A DNA stretch of 64,000 nt from Dorea sp. AM10-31. Lineage in GTDB: Bacteria > Bacillota > Clostridia > Lachnospirales > Lachnospiraceae. This document shows positions 26,287 through 35,133 of this stretch, piece after piece. Below the pieces are notes generated by a model that ran no database searches, was not told the origin of the DNA, and saw nothing but the letters and a program-made list of their open reading frames with translations. Positions within the stretch are counted from its first letter, which is position 1. Every line of letters begins with the position of its first letter. Both the position numbers and the translations under genes were made by a program. Where the stretch lies: the NCBI RefSeq assembly GCF_003435815.1, contig NZ_QTUV01000001.1, forward strand, positions 448,581 through 512,580, in the 5' to 3' direction.

Positions 26287-26870
26287 CAAGAATGGAAGAA
26301 CTGGAGAGCTGCCTTTCGGGGCTCCTCTCCACCTTAAAGAAGAACCGGGAACATGTGCCTCTGGAAGTGCTGAAGACACAGTATAAGCAGCCGTATGAAG
26401 AACTGGTCAGAAACATCAACCTGACCGCTTCTGCCTATGCAAAATCTGTGCTGCTCCACCGGCTGGTCCTGAATCCGGATGCAGATGTGGAGGAACAATG
26501 TACCGTCATCAACCAGATGATACAAACTTCCGGGATGCTGAAGAAAATCAGCTCCTGCATGTCCAAAACCTATGATGTAGGACAGATATATCCTCTGATA
26601 CTGGAACTACGCCATATGGTCGAACAGGCACTCTGGCCCTATGTGAATCAGGCAACTTGTCTGGTCGCAGATCTGGATGATATAGAAAAAGAACCGACAA
26701 TTTACAATTTTTTGACACATGAAGTTTATGAAAATGATACCTGGATTCACCGAGAAATCGACCTGCGCTGGAAACTACTGGTACATCTTACTCCCGAACA
26801 AAGAGAATCCGTACCACCAGCCAATCATAGTATGAATGGAGGAATTTACCATGAAAGAACAACCATCTAA
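26277..26870 (+). CDS. hypothetical helical protein
   Basis: 197 residues, almost fully helical (LSGLLSTLKKNREHVPLEVL, then QPYEELVRNINLTASAYAKS). Starts at ATG overlapping the previous gene; GGAG stands 9 bases before. A second ATG 15 bases downstream is possible. Its 3' end overlaps the next gene by about 20 bases, so the run is densely packed and probably translated as a coupled operon. No family recognised. Confidence 0.6.
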   Translation: MCLTRMEELESCLSGLLSTLKKNREHVPLEVLKTQYKQPYEELVRNINLTASAYAKSVLLHRLVLNPDADVEEQCTVINQMIQTSGMLKKISSCMSKTYDVGQIYPLILELRHMVEQALWPYVNQATCLVADLDDIEKEPTIYNFLTHEVYENDTWIHREIDLRWKLLVHLTPEQRESVPPANHSMNGGIYHERTTI

Positions 26871-27228
26871 TCCTTGCGAGAAAGTCTCATTTATTTTGAC
26901 CTATGACCAGCTTGAAGCTGCTTATAACATCTACCGGGAACAATTTATTTCCTGCGACTTCATCCGCCGCTCCATGGAACGTCTGGAGGAAAGAATCGGA
27001 CTCTGCAACCTTCCATATGAAACGCTGCGTGATGATCCAAGCCTTCTTCATGAAGCATACCTGCAGTTTCTCCGACTGGAAGACTGCAATGTGGCTTATA
27101 ACGACACGCTGGAGCAGGTAATTGATGCAATCGAACAATGGCTTGCCTCTGGCACCTTATCCCCTGTAAACCTTACGGTTCCCAACCAGAATATGGGTGA
27201 AACTTTTGGAACGGAGGTGGATGTGTAA
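26851..27228 (+). CDS. hypothetical protein
   Basis: 125 residues. The middle (SFILTYDQLEAAYNIYREQF, then ISCDFIRRSMERLEERIG) is helical; the C-terminus is short and acidic. TGGAGG lies 8-9 bases before the chosen ATG, inside the previous gene. Its stop shares a base with the next start. No family recognised. Confidence 0.6.
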   Translation: MKEQPSNPCEKVSFILTYDQLEAAYNIYREQFISCDFIRRSMERLEERIGLCNLPYETLRDDPSLLHEAYLQFLRLEDCNVAYNDTLEQVIDAIEQWLASGTLSPVNLTVPNQNMGETFGTEVDV

Positions 27229-27836
27229 TGGCAAATATCTGCTGTGATGATGTGATCTTTTATACAGAAGGAAATCCGGAAGGACTATATGACTTGTGGG
27301 AGGACCTGGAAACCTACATCATTCTGAACCAGAATCCTGATTTATGCTGGATTGGCAATTTATTTTCCCACAAGAAAATAGATTCCACCGGAATATCTCT
27401 TCGTGGAAATGTCAGCTACATGGAATGGAATGATACGTATATTCTACTTTCTTTAGAGACAGCATGGACTCCACTTTATGAAGCATATCAGGCGATAGCC
27501 GCTGCATATCATGTTCCCTTTGTGATGCAAAGCATAGAACCTGGAGAACGAATTTATTATAACACGGATGAAGCACACCTATTTTTCCCTGACCGATATT
27601 GTGTCCGCTTATATGAAGAAAGCCTATTGACTCCATGTGGCTTAATAATCGGAGAAAAGCTGGAAGACGGTGAACCATTTGAAACGGAAACAGACGTATT
27701 AGAACGATTCAGAGATTGCGGATATCCAGCAGCTACACTAAAAGAGTTGGAGCTCATATTCGATGCGGATGAACTTATTATTTTTGAATTTACAAATCCA
27801 TATTTGGATCTGGAGCAGAAAAATGCTTGTGCATGA
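27228..27836 (+). CDS. hypothetical protein
   Basis: 202 residues, soluble, rich in aromatic residues and acid (CCDDVIFYTEGNPEGLYDLW, then EDLETYIILNQNPDLCWIGN). This opening, with a WIGN-type turn, resembles ferredoxin-like domain proteins found on plasmids, but I cannot name the family. Start at ATG directly at the previous stop, with CGGAGG about 12 bases upstream. Codon use becomes more AT-rich than in its neighbours after about base 27400. Confidence 0.6.
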   Translation: MANICCDDVIFYTEGNPEGLYDLWEDLETYIILNQNPDLCWIGNLFSHKKIDSTGISLRGNVSYMEWNDTYILLSLETAWTPLYEAYQAIAAAYHVPFVMQSIEPGERIYYNTDEAHLFFPDRYCVRLYEESLLTPCGLIIGEKLEDGEPFETETDVLERFRDCGYPAATLKELELIFDADELIIFEFTNPYLDLEQKNACA

Positions 27837-27891
27837 AACTTCTCCCCTCCACACCAAAGACGATTATCATCAGATTTAAAGGAGGAACACC

Positions 27892-28176
27892 ATGACTGAT
27901 TTGGAACTGGATGTCTGGGATGCATGGCTCAGGGAACGTCAGGAACATCTGGAAGAAACCCTGTCCAATATCTCACCATCGGAAGAACCCTGCAGATATT
28001 ACCTGCTAACCGGATATATTCAGGGAATGCTAGAAGCTCTTACCATGCTTACGACTGTTGAGGATGGGAAACGCTTCAAGATCAAACTGGAGCAATTTCG
28101 CCAGAATCTGCTCCTCTCTGGAGATTACGATGCTACCGGTAACTATAAACAGGCAGTGAAGAAAACTGCTGTTTAA
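27892..28176 (+). CDS. small acidic helical protein
   Basis: 94 residues: LELDVWDAWLRERQEHLEET, then helices rich in Glu and Leu, and a Lys-rich end. AAAGGAGG precedes the ATG by 7 bases, 55 bases after the previous gene. Last gene of the + strand run; the shared bidirectional-type terminator follows. No family recognised. Confidence 0.6.
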   Translation: MTDLELDVWDAWLRERQEHLEETLSNISPSEEPCRYYLLTGYIQGMLEALTMLTTVEDGKRFKIKLEQFRQNLLLSGDYDATGNYKQAVKKTAV

Positions 28177-28183
28177 ATACTTC

Positions 28184-28210
28184 GAGCCGCCCAATCGGAC
28201 GGCTCTTTTT
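28184..28210. terminator. shared terminator, copy 1 (CTTCGAGCCGCCCA)
   Basis: GAGCCG...CGGCTC followed by TTTTT, between convergent genes. The same block, including the flank CTTCGAGCCGCCCA, is found again at 33270 and 43242. Confidence 0.8.
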
Positions 28211-28613
28211 ATGCCCGAAAACGGTAGCCTACACCACGTATCGTTTCTATGTAGTGCGGTTCTTCCGGATTTTCTTCTATTTTCTTTCTCAGATTCTTGA
28301 CTAACCCATAGACACGGTTATCCACTTCTGACTCCACATCCTCATAAATATGCTGGTAAATCTGTTCTTTTGTAAATACCCGATTGGGGGATAAGGCCAG
28401 ATAAAAAAGCAGGTCATATTCATGTCTGGTAAGTTCCACAACCTTACCATCTTTGATTACGCTCCGCTGAAGCTGGTCTATTTCCAAACCTTGGAATGTC
28501 AACTTTTCAGAATTTGTAATCTCCATAACTTCTAACGTACTTTCGCAGGCTAGAACTGATTTAATTTTATTCAGGATTCCCTCTTCGGAATCAGAAATGG
28601 TAAGAATCATCAC
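28209..28613 (-). CDS. orphan OmpR-type winged-helix protein, copy A
   Basis: 134 residues. The C-terminal 100 residues are an OmpR/PhoB winged helix (LTRHEYDLLFYLALSPNRVF, then TKEQIYQHIYE, ending IRGVGYRFRA). In place of a receiver domain there are only about 35 residues (ILTISDSEEGILNKIKSVLA), so there is no phosphorylation site. A copy about 75% identical by eye ends the next module (33297-33698). It is the last gene of a two-component/ABC module and may set its basal expression. Confidence 0.8.
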   Translation of the reverse strand: MMILTISDSEEGILNKIKSVLACESTLEVMEITNSEKLTFQGLEIDQLQRSVIKDGKVVELTRHEYDLLFYLALSPNRVFTKEQIYQHIYEDVESEVDNRVYGLVKNLRKKIEENPEEPHYIETIRGVGYRFRA

Positions 28614-28672
28614 TTTCCCATAACATCACCTGCTTTTCTTAGCATTTAGCTTTCACTCCTCATTAACAATGT

Positions 28673-29545
28673 TTATCGATTGGTTACATAGATATATGCA
28701 TCTTCCAAAGTTACGTCACAAGCTATACATCCACTTTCTGACGGCATATTCTCCCCTAACAGTCTTAATCTAATTCCTTCCTCCGTATACTGCTTACTGG
28801 AAATATGATATTTTCTTTCTAATTCTCTTGCAAGGCTTTCGTCCTCTGTACAGCATTCCCATACATGCCCTCTTGCCTTATTCAATAATTCCCTCATTGT
28901 TCCTGTATAAAGGAATCTACCTTTTTTCATAACCGCAAGCTGATTACAGGTTGCCATCAGATCCTCCACCACATGCGTTGAAAATAATACGGTGCGTTCT
29001 TCTGCAAAATCTACCAGTAAATTACGGATACGGATGCGTTCCTCCGGATCGAGCCCTGTTGTTGGTTCATCCACAATTAAAAAATCCGGCTCATGGAGTA
29101 ATGCCTGCACTAATCCAACTCTTCGCTTCATTCCACCTGAAAGCTGCCGCATTTTCTTTTTCTGATGGTCTGCAAGACTGGTCTTCTCCAGATAGTAATC
29201 AATCCTTTTCTTGCTTTCTCTTTTCTCAATTCCAGCCAGATCTCCCATATACTCCAGACATTCTCGAACAGTCAAAGACGGATACAGATCAATTTCCTGT
29301 GGCAGATACCCAATCTTTTTCTGTATCTTTTCGTAATTTGCTTCGCAATATAGCGTACCATCTAACAGAACTTTTCCACTTGTGGGTGCAAGCACCGTTG
29401 TAAGCACCCGCATCAACGTTGTTTTTCCTGCACCATTTTCACCTAACAGACCAAATATCCCATGTGGGATTTCCAGATCCACATGATCTACCGCTGTCAC
29501 TCCATTTTTAAATGTTACTGTTAAATCGTCTATTCTTATACTCAT
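28673..29545 (-). CDS. ABC transporter ATP-binding protein (ABC-2 type)
   Basis: 290 residues. Walker A GENGAGKTTLMR, Q-loop YLPQEIDLYP, signature LSGGMKRRVG and Walker B FLIVDEPTTGLDPEE are all intact, as is the H-loop STHVVEDL. The C-terminal 70 residues form the extra domain of the BcrA/CcmA-like family. It powers the two membrane proteins encoded upstream on the same strand, probably exporting an antimicrobial peptide or lipid-targeting compound; the substrate is inference. Confidence 0.9.
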   Translation of the reverse strand: MSIRIDDLTVTFKNGVTAVDHVDLEIPHGIFGLLGENGAGKTTLMRVLTTVLAPTSGKVLLDGTLYCEANYEKIQKKIGYLPQEIDLYPSLTVRECLEYMGDLAGIEKRESKKRIDYYLEKTSLADHQKKKMRQLSGGMKRRVGLVQALLHEPDFLIVDEPTTGLDPEERIRIRNLLVDFAEERTVLFSTHVVEDLMATCNQLAVMKKGRFLYTGTMRELLNKARGHVWECCTEDESLARELERKYHISSKQYTEEGIRLRLLGENMPSESGCIACDVTLEDAYIYVTNR

Positions 29546-29549
29546 AATC

Positions 29550-30206
29550 TTACCCTCTCTTCTTTAATATCTTAGGAACAAATGCAAGCATCATCCCCGC
29601 AAATACCACGCACAGCACCTTCCCGCCAAGCCAGCTCCACTCTGTCAGCTTACCGAAATCACAAGTTCCGTAGGAAAATGGTCCCCAGTTTTTCAAAAAC
29701 TGAGTTGCCTTTCCGGAAATAGAGAAACACCAGAAAAGCAGCACGACACCCATACCAATCCATCTGTTTCGAACCAGATTGCTGACAGTTACGGAAAGCA
29801 CACTCCAAAACAAAACAGTTCCGGGAATCGCAATACAATAAATTCCAAACAAGGCACCGCCATCTAATTCTTCTGTCAGATTCACCGGTTTCTGCCAATA
29901 AAAGAGTCCATATGCCAACAAACTGATTCCAATCAGATAAGCTACCTGCACAAATAGTCTTTTATAAACTACCCCTGCCTGCTTTTTTAGATTATAAAGG
30001 CAGAATACTTCCGAGCGTTTGCTCTGCACTTCCACCAGATAAGTATCTGCACAGAAAACGACTGCCAGAAGCGAAACAGCTCTTTCCACTGCCCCTCCGA
30101 TTTCGTTTGCGTATACAACAGGCTGGATTGCACTCAATATCACAACAAAAGCGATTGAATATGCAATTTTATAATATGGCATACATATTTTTACTTCTTT
30201 CTTCAA
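29550..30206 (-). CDS. ABC transporter membrane protein
   Basis: About 218 residues with six hydrophobic segments. I chose a TTG start that overlaps the stop of the upstream permease gene (TTGA) and has GGAGG about 8 bases before it; a longer frame starting 27 bases earlier would pass over this ribosome-binding site. It ends four bases before the ATPase gene. Together with the neighbouring membrane protein it probably forms a heteromeric ABC-2 channel. Confidence 0.7.
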   Translation of the reverse strand: MKKEVKICMPYYKIAYSIAFVVILSAIQPVVYANEIGGAVERAVSLLAVVFCADTYLVEVQSKRSEVFCLYNLKKQAGVVYKRLFVQVAYLIGISLLAYGLFYWQKPVNLTEELDGGALFGIYCIAIPGTVLFWSVLSVTVSNLVRNRWIGMGVVLLFWCFSISGKATQFLKNWGPFSYGTCDFGKLTEWSWLGGKVLCVVFAGMMLAFVPKILKKRG

Positions 30207-31267
30207 TGTACTCTCCTCCTTTTCCACATCCACACCGCTATAAACATGAGCAGTATGGATGCTGCCACAAGAAGCAGTTGATTGAGATATACCCGATATG
30301 GCAATCCCGTTTCAAAAAAATTCCCCGGAAATCTAACCATAATAGAGAATGGTCTTGCATGACACTGTCCTTTGCTGTCCCATGTCAGCATATTAGAATA
30401 AATGATATAAAGAACCAGCGCCGGAACCGCTGGAAGCGGATTCTTAAACAGCAGCGCTGTAACCGCATACACACAGCAGATCATCAGGATGTTCGGCAGG
30501 ACATACAGGATCGAATTCTGAACAAAATCCAGTATGTTCATAGCAAATCCTGATTTTACTGCCGTGGCATAACACAAAATGATAAATACGATATTCATAA
30601 TGACCAGTGCCGTCGTCATGATGAGAAATCCACTGCTTATTTTCCCGGCAATATATTGAAAAGCCGTCATCGGTTTGGTGTGCAGCAATTCATAAGTATT
30701 TTTCCTCATATCCTGGAAAAATAAAAACGCCAGCAGAACCGTTGCAAAGAATGCCATATGCAGGCTTGCAAAATCTGTAAATTTTCTTCCGAAATAATAG
30801 GAGAATGGATGTTTCTCAAGATTTTCTCTGATATACCGATTGACTTCCTCCGGGCTTCCCTGATACCATGAAACGTCCTCATACACATAATTGGCACCAT
30901 TAAAGTGGTATTCCGTTTTCAGATACTGACACGCCTCCGTAATCTCCATCTGTTTCATCTCAGATATCACTGCCTCCGCCTCTGCTTCCGACATGCCAAA
31001 CCCATTCTCTGTGTCTTGAAGTATCTTTACAATCTCTTTCTCCCACAGTTCTCTCTCCTTATCCGGTGTTGCCGGAATACATCCCTCCATAACATCCCCA
31101 TCGGAAGCCATTTTTACCTTCCTGAAGGTTTCATCCGGCTTCACGTAATGAATGGACAGATAAGGTGCAAGTGTCTGGTACATACTGATTAAAACAACAA
31201 TCAAACCGGTCCAAAATATCGGATTTTTAAGATAATTTTTCAGATTCCTTTTTATGATCGCTTTCAT
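30203..31267 (-). CDS. ABC-2 type transporter permease
   Basis: 354 residues. One hydrophobic helix near the N-terminus (NPIFWTGLIVVLISMYQT) is followed by an extracytoplasmic domain of about 130 residues and then six hydrophobic helices. This is the layout of ABC-2 permeases with a large outer loop. It is the first permease gene of the module, directly after the sensor kinase gene, with a 70-base gap that has no clear terminator. Confidence 0.8.
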   Translation of the reverse strand: MKAIIKRNLKNYLKNPIFWTGLIVVLISMYQTLAPYLSIHYVKPDETFRKVKMASDGDVMEGCIPATPDKERELWEKEIVKILQDTENGFGMSEAEAEAVISEMKQMEITEACQYLKTEYHFNGANYVYEDVSWYQGSPEEVNRYIRENLEKHPFSYYFGRKFTDFASLHMAFFATVLLAFLFFQDMRKNTYELLHTKPMTAFQYIAGKISSGFLIMTTALVIMNIVFIILCYATAVKSGFAMNILDFVQNSILYVLPNILMICCVYAVTALLFKNPLPAVPALVLYIIYSNMLTWDSKGQCHARPFSIMVRFPGNFFETGLPYRVYLNQLLLVAASILLMFIAVWMWKRRRVH

Positions 31268-31337
31268 AAGTCATCCCGCCTTTCTTTTTTCTACAAACAG
31301 CATAGCCTACAAATCACAACAAAAAAACAACAGCCAT

Positions 31338-32540
31338 TTATTTCTGCTGTTGTTTTTCTGATACATAATTTTTAAACACTGCCTCAATTTCCGCACCACC
31401 ATCTGCTGCATTTTTTATCAGCAGTTTCCCGCCATGCCGTTCGCAGTAGATACGGCTGATATACATACCCATTCCAAAATGCTTTAAATCATCCTGCGAA
31501 TTTTCATGATAAAACGCCTGTGTCACCGTATCGGTATTTTCCTGAAATCCCGTTCCGTCATCATCGATACTCATTTTCAGATCCTGCGCCGTCACTGTCA
31601 GCTTCAGCCCGACTTTCTGACTGGCATAGCGGAATGCATTGGACAACAGATTATCCGCTACTTCCATGATGATTTCCGCATCTGCGACCAGAGTTTCCGA
31701 CTCTCCCACTGCCGTTACCGTGAAGTCCTTTTCTGATTTTTCTTCCATGACTTCTGCCAGCGTTTTTATCTGGCTGATCAACTGCCGGATATCCACCACG
31801 GAACAGTTTAATTCCCGTTCTTCCAGTTTCGTCATCTTCCGCATACCATCAATAAAATGGTTCATCCGTTCAATCTGAAGCATACCGCCCCTTAACATCT
31901 CCATCATTTTCTCTTGATCAAGCATATTTTCCGGAACAAATTCCAAAAGCATTTCCTGATATCCCCGCATGATTGCAAGCGGCGAGCGGATATCATGGGC
32001 AATCGCTGCACGCAGTACCCGCTCATCTTCGATCATCTGCCAAAGTCTACGGTTATTTTCTTCCAACTGCCCACGCATCCTTTCAAATTCCCTGCACAGC
32101 ATCCCCATCTCGTCCTCGTTCTCATAAGCCATATGAAAATCCAGATCTTCCTCCGCAATCATCTGTGATGCCATCTTCAGTTCCTGAATCGGTCTCTTTA
32201 ATTTATTTTTGTAAAACAGGCTGACCGCAATTCCACATCCGGCAAAAGAAAAAAGCAATACTCCGTACGTCTGAAGGAAATCACAGGTTTCTGAAATATG
32301 CCAGTCCATTCTGCTCATTTTACTCTGATTCGGTCTCGGTACCACTACCTCAAAATTTTCATTGCGGTCATTCATTGCCTGATAATACTCGTCCTGATCC
32401 ACGTACTTCCACCAGACCTCCTCCTGTATCTGCCCGGCAATCTCAATAATTGACACAGAAAGAAAAAAAGTGACAATCAAGCTGAGTATCGTATATAAAA
32501 CCATTGTCTTTTTCAAGGATAAATTTCTTATCTTTTCCAT
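31338..32540 (-). CDS. sensor histidine kinase
   Basis: About 400 residues. Two membrane helices (about residues 15-35 and 88-110) enclose a short sensor loop. A HAMP-like linker, the H-box IAHDIRSPLAIMRGY, then the ATPase motifs N (VADNLLSNAFRYA), G1 (IDDDGTGF) and G2 (GMGMYISR) follow. The ATG chosen lies behind GGGGATGGGG and overlaps the regulator gene's end. It forms a pair with the OmpR-type regulator and probably senses the compound exported by the ABC transporter downstream. Confidence 0.9.
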   Translation of the reverse strand: MEKIRNLSLKKTMVLYTILSLIVTFFLSVSIIEIAGQIQEEVWWKYVDQDEYYQAMNDRNENFEVVVPRPNQSKMSRMDWHISETCDFLQTYGVLLFSFAGCGIAVSLFYKNKLKRPIQELKMASQMIAEEDLDFHMAYENEDEMGMLCREFERMRGQLEENNRRLWQMIEDERVLRAAIAHDIRSPLAIMRGYQEMLLEFVPENMLDQEKMMEMLRGGMLQIERMNHFIDGMRKMTKLEERELNCSVVDIRQLISQIKTLAEVMEEKSEKDFTVTAVGESETLVADAEIIMEVADNLLSNAFRYASQKVGLKLTVTAQDLKMSIDDDGTGFQENTDTVTQAFYHENSQDDLKHFGMGMYISRIYCERHGGKLLIKNAADGGAEIEAVFKNYVSEKQQQK

Positions 32541-33202
32541 CGATACCCCATCCCCCATACTGTCTCAATGTATTCTGTCTGCGTATATTCCGCCAGTTTC
32601 TTTCTCACTCTCCGGATCAGTTCCGTAACAACACGGCTGTCACCTTCCGCATCATAACCACACACCTTTTCGTATATCCGCTCCCTGTCAAAAACCTGTC
32701 CTGGATTCATGGACAAAAACTCAATGATTGCATATTCCAGCTTCGTAAGCTCCAAATCATTTTCACCGATCTGAACCCTCTTTGCTCCATAATCAATACT
32801 GAGGTCTCCGTGGAATCTGTATTCAGACTTCCCTTTATGACGCTCCTCACGCTTCAAATGTGCAATAATACGAGCATCCAGTTCTTTCAGACTAAACGGC
32901 TTCAGTATATAGTCATCCCCACCGGATAAAAGCCCGTTTACCCTGTCCTGCTCCTCCACTTTTGCCGTCAGGAAGATAATGGGACAAGTTACTTTGCCCC
33001 GGATACGTCTGCATACTTCTAATCCGTCTATTTTAGGCATATTGATGTCCAGCAAGATAATATCCGGTTTCTTATGGATTTTTTCCAAAGCATCTGTGCC
33101 ATCTTCTGCCATCATTACATCATATCGTTTGATTTCAAAATAGTTCTTTAACATCTTTAATAATTCGATGTCATCATCCACGATCAAAATTCTATATGCC
33201 AC
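32528..33202 (-). CDS. OmpR-family response regulator
   Basis: About 224 residues. Receiver domain with acidic pocket VDDD, phospho-acceptor Asp in IILLDINMPKIDG and Lys in LKPFS, followed by a winged helix ending TVWGMGYRW. A GTG start behind GAGGTG is likely. First gene of the module; a promoter must lie in the 70 bases before it, next to shared terminator copy 2. Expected to activate its own operon. Confidence 0.9.
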   Translation of the reverse strand: MAYRILIVDDDIELLKMLKNYFEIKRYDVMMAEDGTDALEKIHKKPDIILLDINMPKIDGLEVCRRIRGKVTCPIIFLTAKVEEQDRVNGLLSGGDDYILKPFSLKELDARIIAHLKREERHKGKSEYRFHGDLSIDYGAKRVQIGENDLELTKLEYAIIEFLSMNPGQVFDRERIYEKVCGYDAEGDSRVVTELIRRVRKKLAEYTQTEYIETVWGMGYRWKR

Positions 33203-33269
33203 TTTTATCACCTCGTTTTATCAGTATACAACGAAAAAAACAATAAATAAACAACAAGAGAAACACTTC

Positions 33270-33299
33270 GAGCCGCCCATTGCCGGACGGCTCCTTTTA
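33270..33299. terminator. shared terminator, copy 2
   Basis: GAGCCGCCCATTGCCGGACGGCTC followed by CTTTT on the + strand; the same block as copies 1 and 3. It separates the two ABC modules. Confidence 0.8.
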
Positions 33300-33698
33300 T
33301 GCCCGAAAGCGATAACCAACACCACGTATCGTTTCTATGTAGTGCGGTGTTTCCGGATTTTCTTCTATTTTCTTTCTCAAGTTCTTAATCAGACCGTAAA
33401 TTCGGTTATTCACTTCTGACTCCGCTTCCTCATAGATATGCTGATAGATCTGTTCTTTCGTGAATACCCGATTAGGAGATAACGCAAGATATAGAAGCAG
33501 ATCATATTCATGTCGGGTAAGCCCCACTGTCTTATCTTCTCTGATTACACAACGCTGAAGCTGGTCTATTTCCAGACTTGGGAATCTCAACTTTTGAATG
33601 TTTACATTATCCATAAACTCTACTGTGTTTTCACAGACTAGAACCGATTTAATCTTATTCAGAATTTCTTCCTCGGAATCAGAAAACGTAAGAATCAT
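33297..33698 (-). CDS. orphan OmpR-type winged-helix protein, copy B
   Basis: 133 residues, closely similar to copy A (28209-28613): shared TRHEYDLL, YLALSPNRVFTKEQIYQHIY and ETIRGVGYRFRA. It also lacks a receiver domain. The N-terminal 35 residues are more diverged than the winged helix. It stands at the end of the sigma-factor-led ABC module. Because both copies overlap a shared terminator, gene and terminator seem to have been duplicated as one unit. Confidence 0.8.
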   Translation of the reverse strand: MILTFSDSEEEILNKIKSVLVCENTVEFMDNVNIQKLRFPSLEIDQLQRCVIREDKTVGLTRHEYDLLLYLALSPNRVFTKEQIYQHIYEEAESEVNNRIYGLIKNLRKKIEENPETPHYIETIRGVGYRFRA

Positions 33699-33820
33699 TA
33701 CTTTCCCATGGTATCACCTGCTTTTCAACCCTTCCTGATCTTTTTCAAATATCCGGAAATAGTTTATAAACATATCCCGAACGAGTTCACGTGATGTCAT
33801 TTAATTTCTCTTTTATATAA

Positions 33821-33865
33821 AGAGGCACAATTACGCAATTTATCAGTAGCCCTCTTTTTTATCCG
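33821..33865. terminator. hairpin between permease and copy B
   Basis: AAGAGGC...GCCCTCTTTTTT pairs across about 25 bases, with T-runs on the + strand and weaker ones on the - strand. The rest of the 230-base gap shows no gene. Confidence 0.45.
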
Positions 33866-33927
33866 GATCATAAAATTTCTGCAGTAACAGCCGAAAGTTT
33901 CAATAGCTTTATCAGACGTTCGTAATA

Positions 33928-35133
33928 CTATTTCTTCTTTAACCCATATCGACTATAACCTATATATATTAAAGGCAACAGTACAATAAATAATAAGATG
34001 TACAGAAACATCAATAACGAAATCTGACGAAATACAAACGAACCAATCTGAAAAAGAATCGGCGTCCTCACTGCATTAAAAATATTAGTCAATACAGTTG
34101 GCAGCAAATTGAAAAAAGCATCAAATGCCGGTAATACTCTTGCGATAAACGGCATCATACAAAGCAGGAAAAACGGGATACAAATCGCCAGATTCGGTGT
34201 ATGCATCTTAACTGTCACCAGCATAGTCAACGCAGCACAAAACATTGTCACGATATACCCGCCCACAAGTATCAGCAAATAATATTCTCCATATGTCATA
34301 ACATAAATACTGTATGGATCATCAATCTGATACGGCGTGAAAAATCCGCTTGTTCCCATTACTGCAAATGAGATAAGAGACAATACCCCCACTCCGATCC
34401 AATAGGTAACCGTTGACACAAGTATTCCCGCAAAAATCTTGTTTTTTATTGCCTTCGTTCTTCCATATTTAGTGGCAAAAAAAACATCCTCTGTTCCCGG
34501 GCGGAACTCTCCGGAAAATATACCAGCTACCAAAAAACCTATGATCACTGCCATTAACAGTACATAAGTTTGTGCGTACATTGTCATCGTAGTCCAGGAA
34601 TCTTTTGCTTCGAACATAAAAGGTATTTCTATCTTTTTATAAACGCTTTCCAGATAACTTCTCTTTTCAGGTGTAGTACCATACTCTTCCACTATTTTCT
34701 TCATATTGTCCTGATAGATTGTATAGATATTCTGTAGCTGTTCATCTGAAAGCTGATATACTACACTTTCATTCCATTCTGAATCTGGAGTCATTATGCC
34801 AATTACAAAACTATAAATATCATAATATGACTGTACTGTTTTTCCATATTCTGTATTTGGTATTTCATCCGGATATTTGGCAGATATCGTCTTGTAATCA
34901 TTTATTACTTCGGAAATTTTCTCCGCTGTAAGTTCCCCTTTCCATTGATTGATATTTTCAGCCAGAAGCCGTCCCGATTCAATCCCAGTGTGATTTTGCC
35001 CCTCTTCATCCACATAGCGCATACTTCCGATTGCCATACCGGAATAAATAATCGTCACCACAAGCACTGCCGCAAGCAAAACCTGATTAACCCGCTTAGA
35101 AAAGATCTTTTTCAACTCATATTTGAACATCAT
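33928..35133 (-). CDS. ABC-2 type transporter permease
   Basis: About 400 residues. One helix near the N-terminus (VNQVLLAAVLVVTIIYSG), an extracytoplasmic domain of about 150 residues, then about six helices including YVLLMAVIIGFLVAGIFSG. The chosen ATG has AGGTGATAAAG just before it and overlaps the ATPase stop by 17 bases; the frame stays open further upstream inside the ATPase gene. It is the channel of the second ABC module. Confidence 0.8.
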   Translation of the reverse strand: MMFKYELKKIFSKRVNQVLLAAVLVVTIIYSGMAIGSMRYVDEEGQNHTGIESGRLLAENINQWKGELTAEKISEVINDYKTISAKYPDEIPNTEYGKTVQSYYDIYSFVIGIMTPDSEWNESVVYQLSDEQLQNIYTIYQDNMKKIVEEYGTTPEKRSYLESVYKKIEIPFMFEAKDSWTTMTMYAQTYVLLMAVIIGFLVAGIFSGEFRPGTEDVFFATKYGRTKAIKNKIFAGILVSTVTYWIGVGVLSLISFAVMGTSGFFTPYQIDDPYSIYVMTYGEYYLLILVGGYIVTMFCAALTMLVTVKMHTPNLAICIPFFLLCMMPFIARVLPAFDAFFNLLPTVLTNIFNAVRTPILFQIGSFVFRQISLLMFLYILLFIVLLPLIYIGYSRYGLKKK

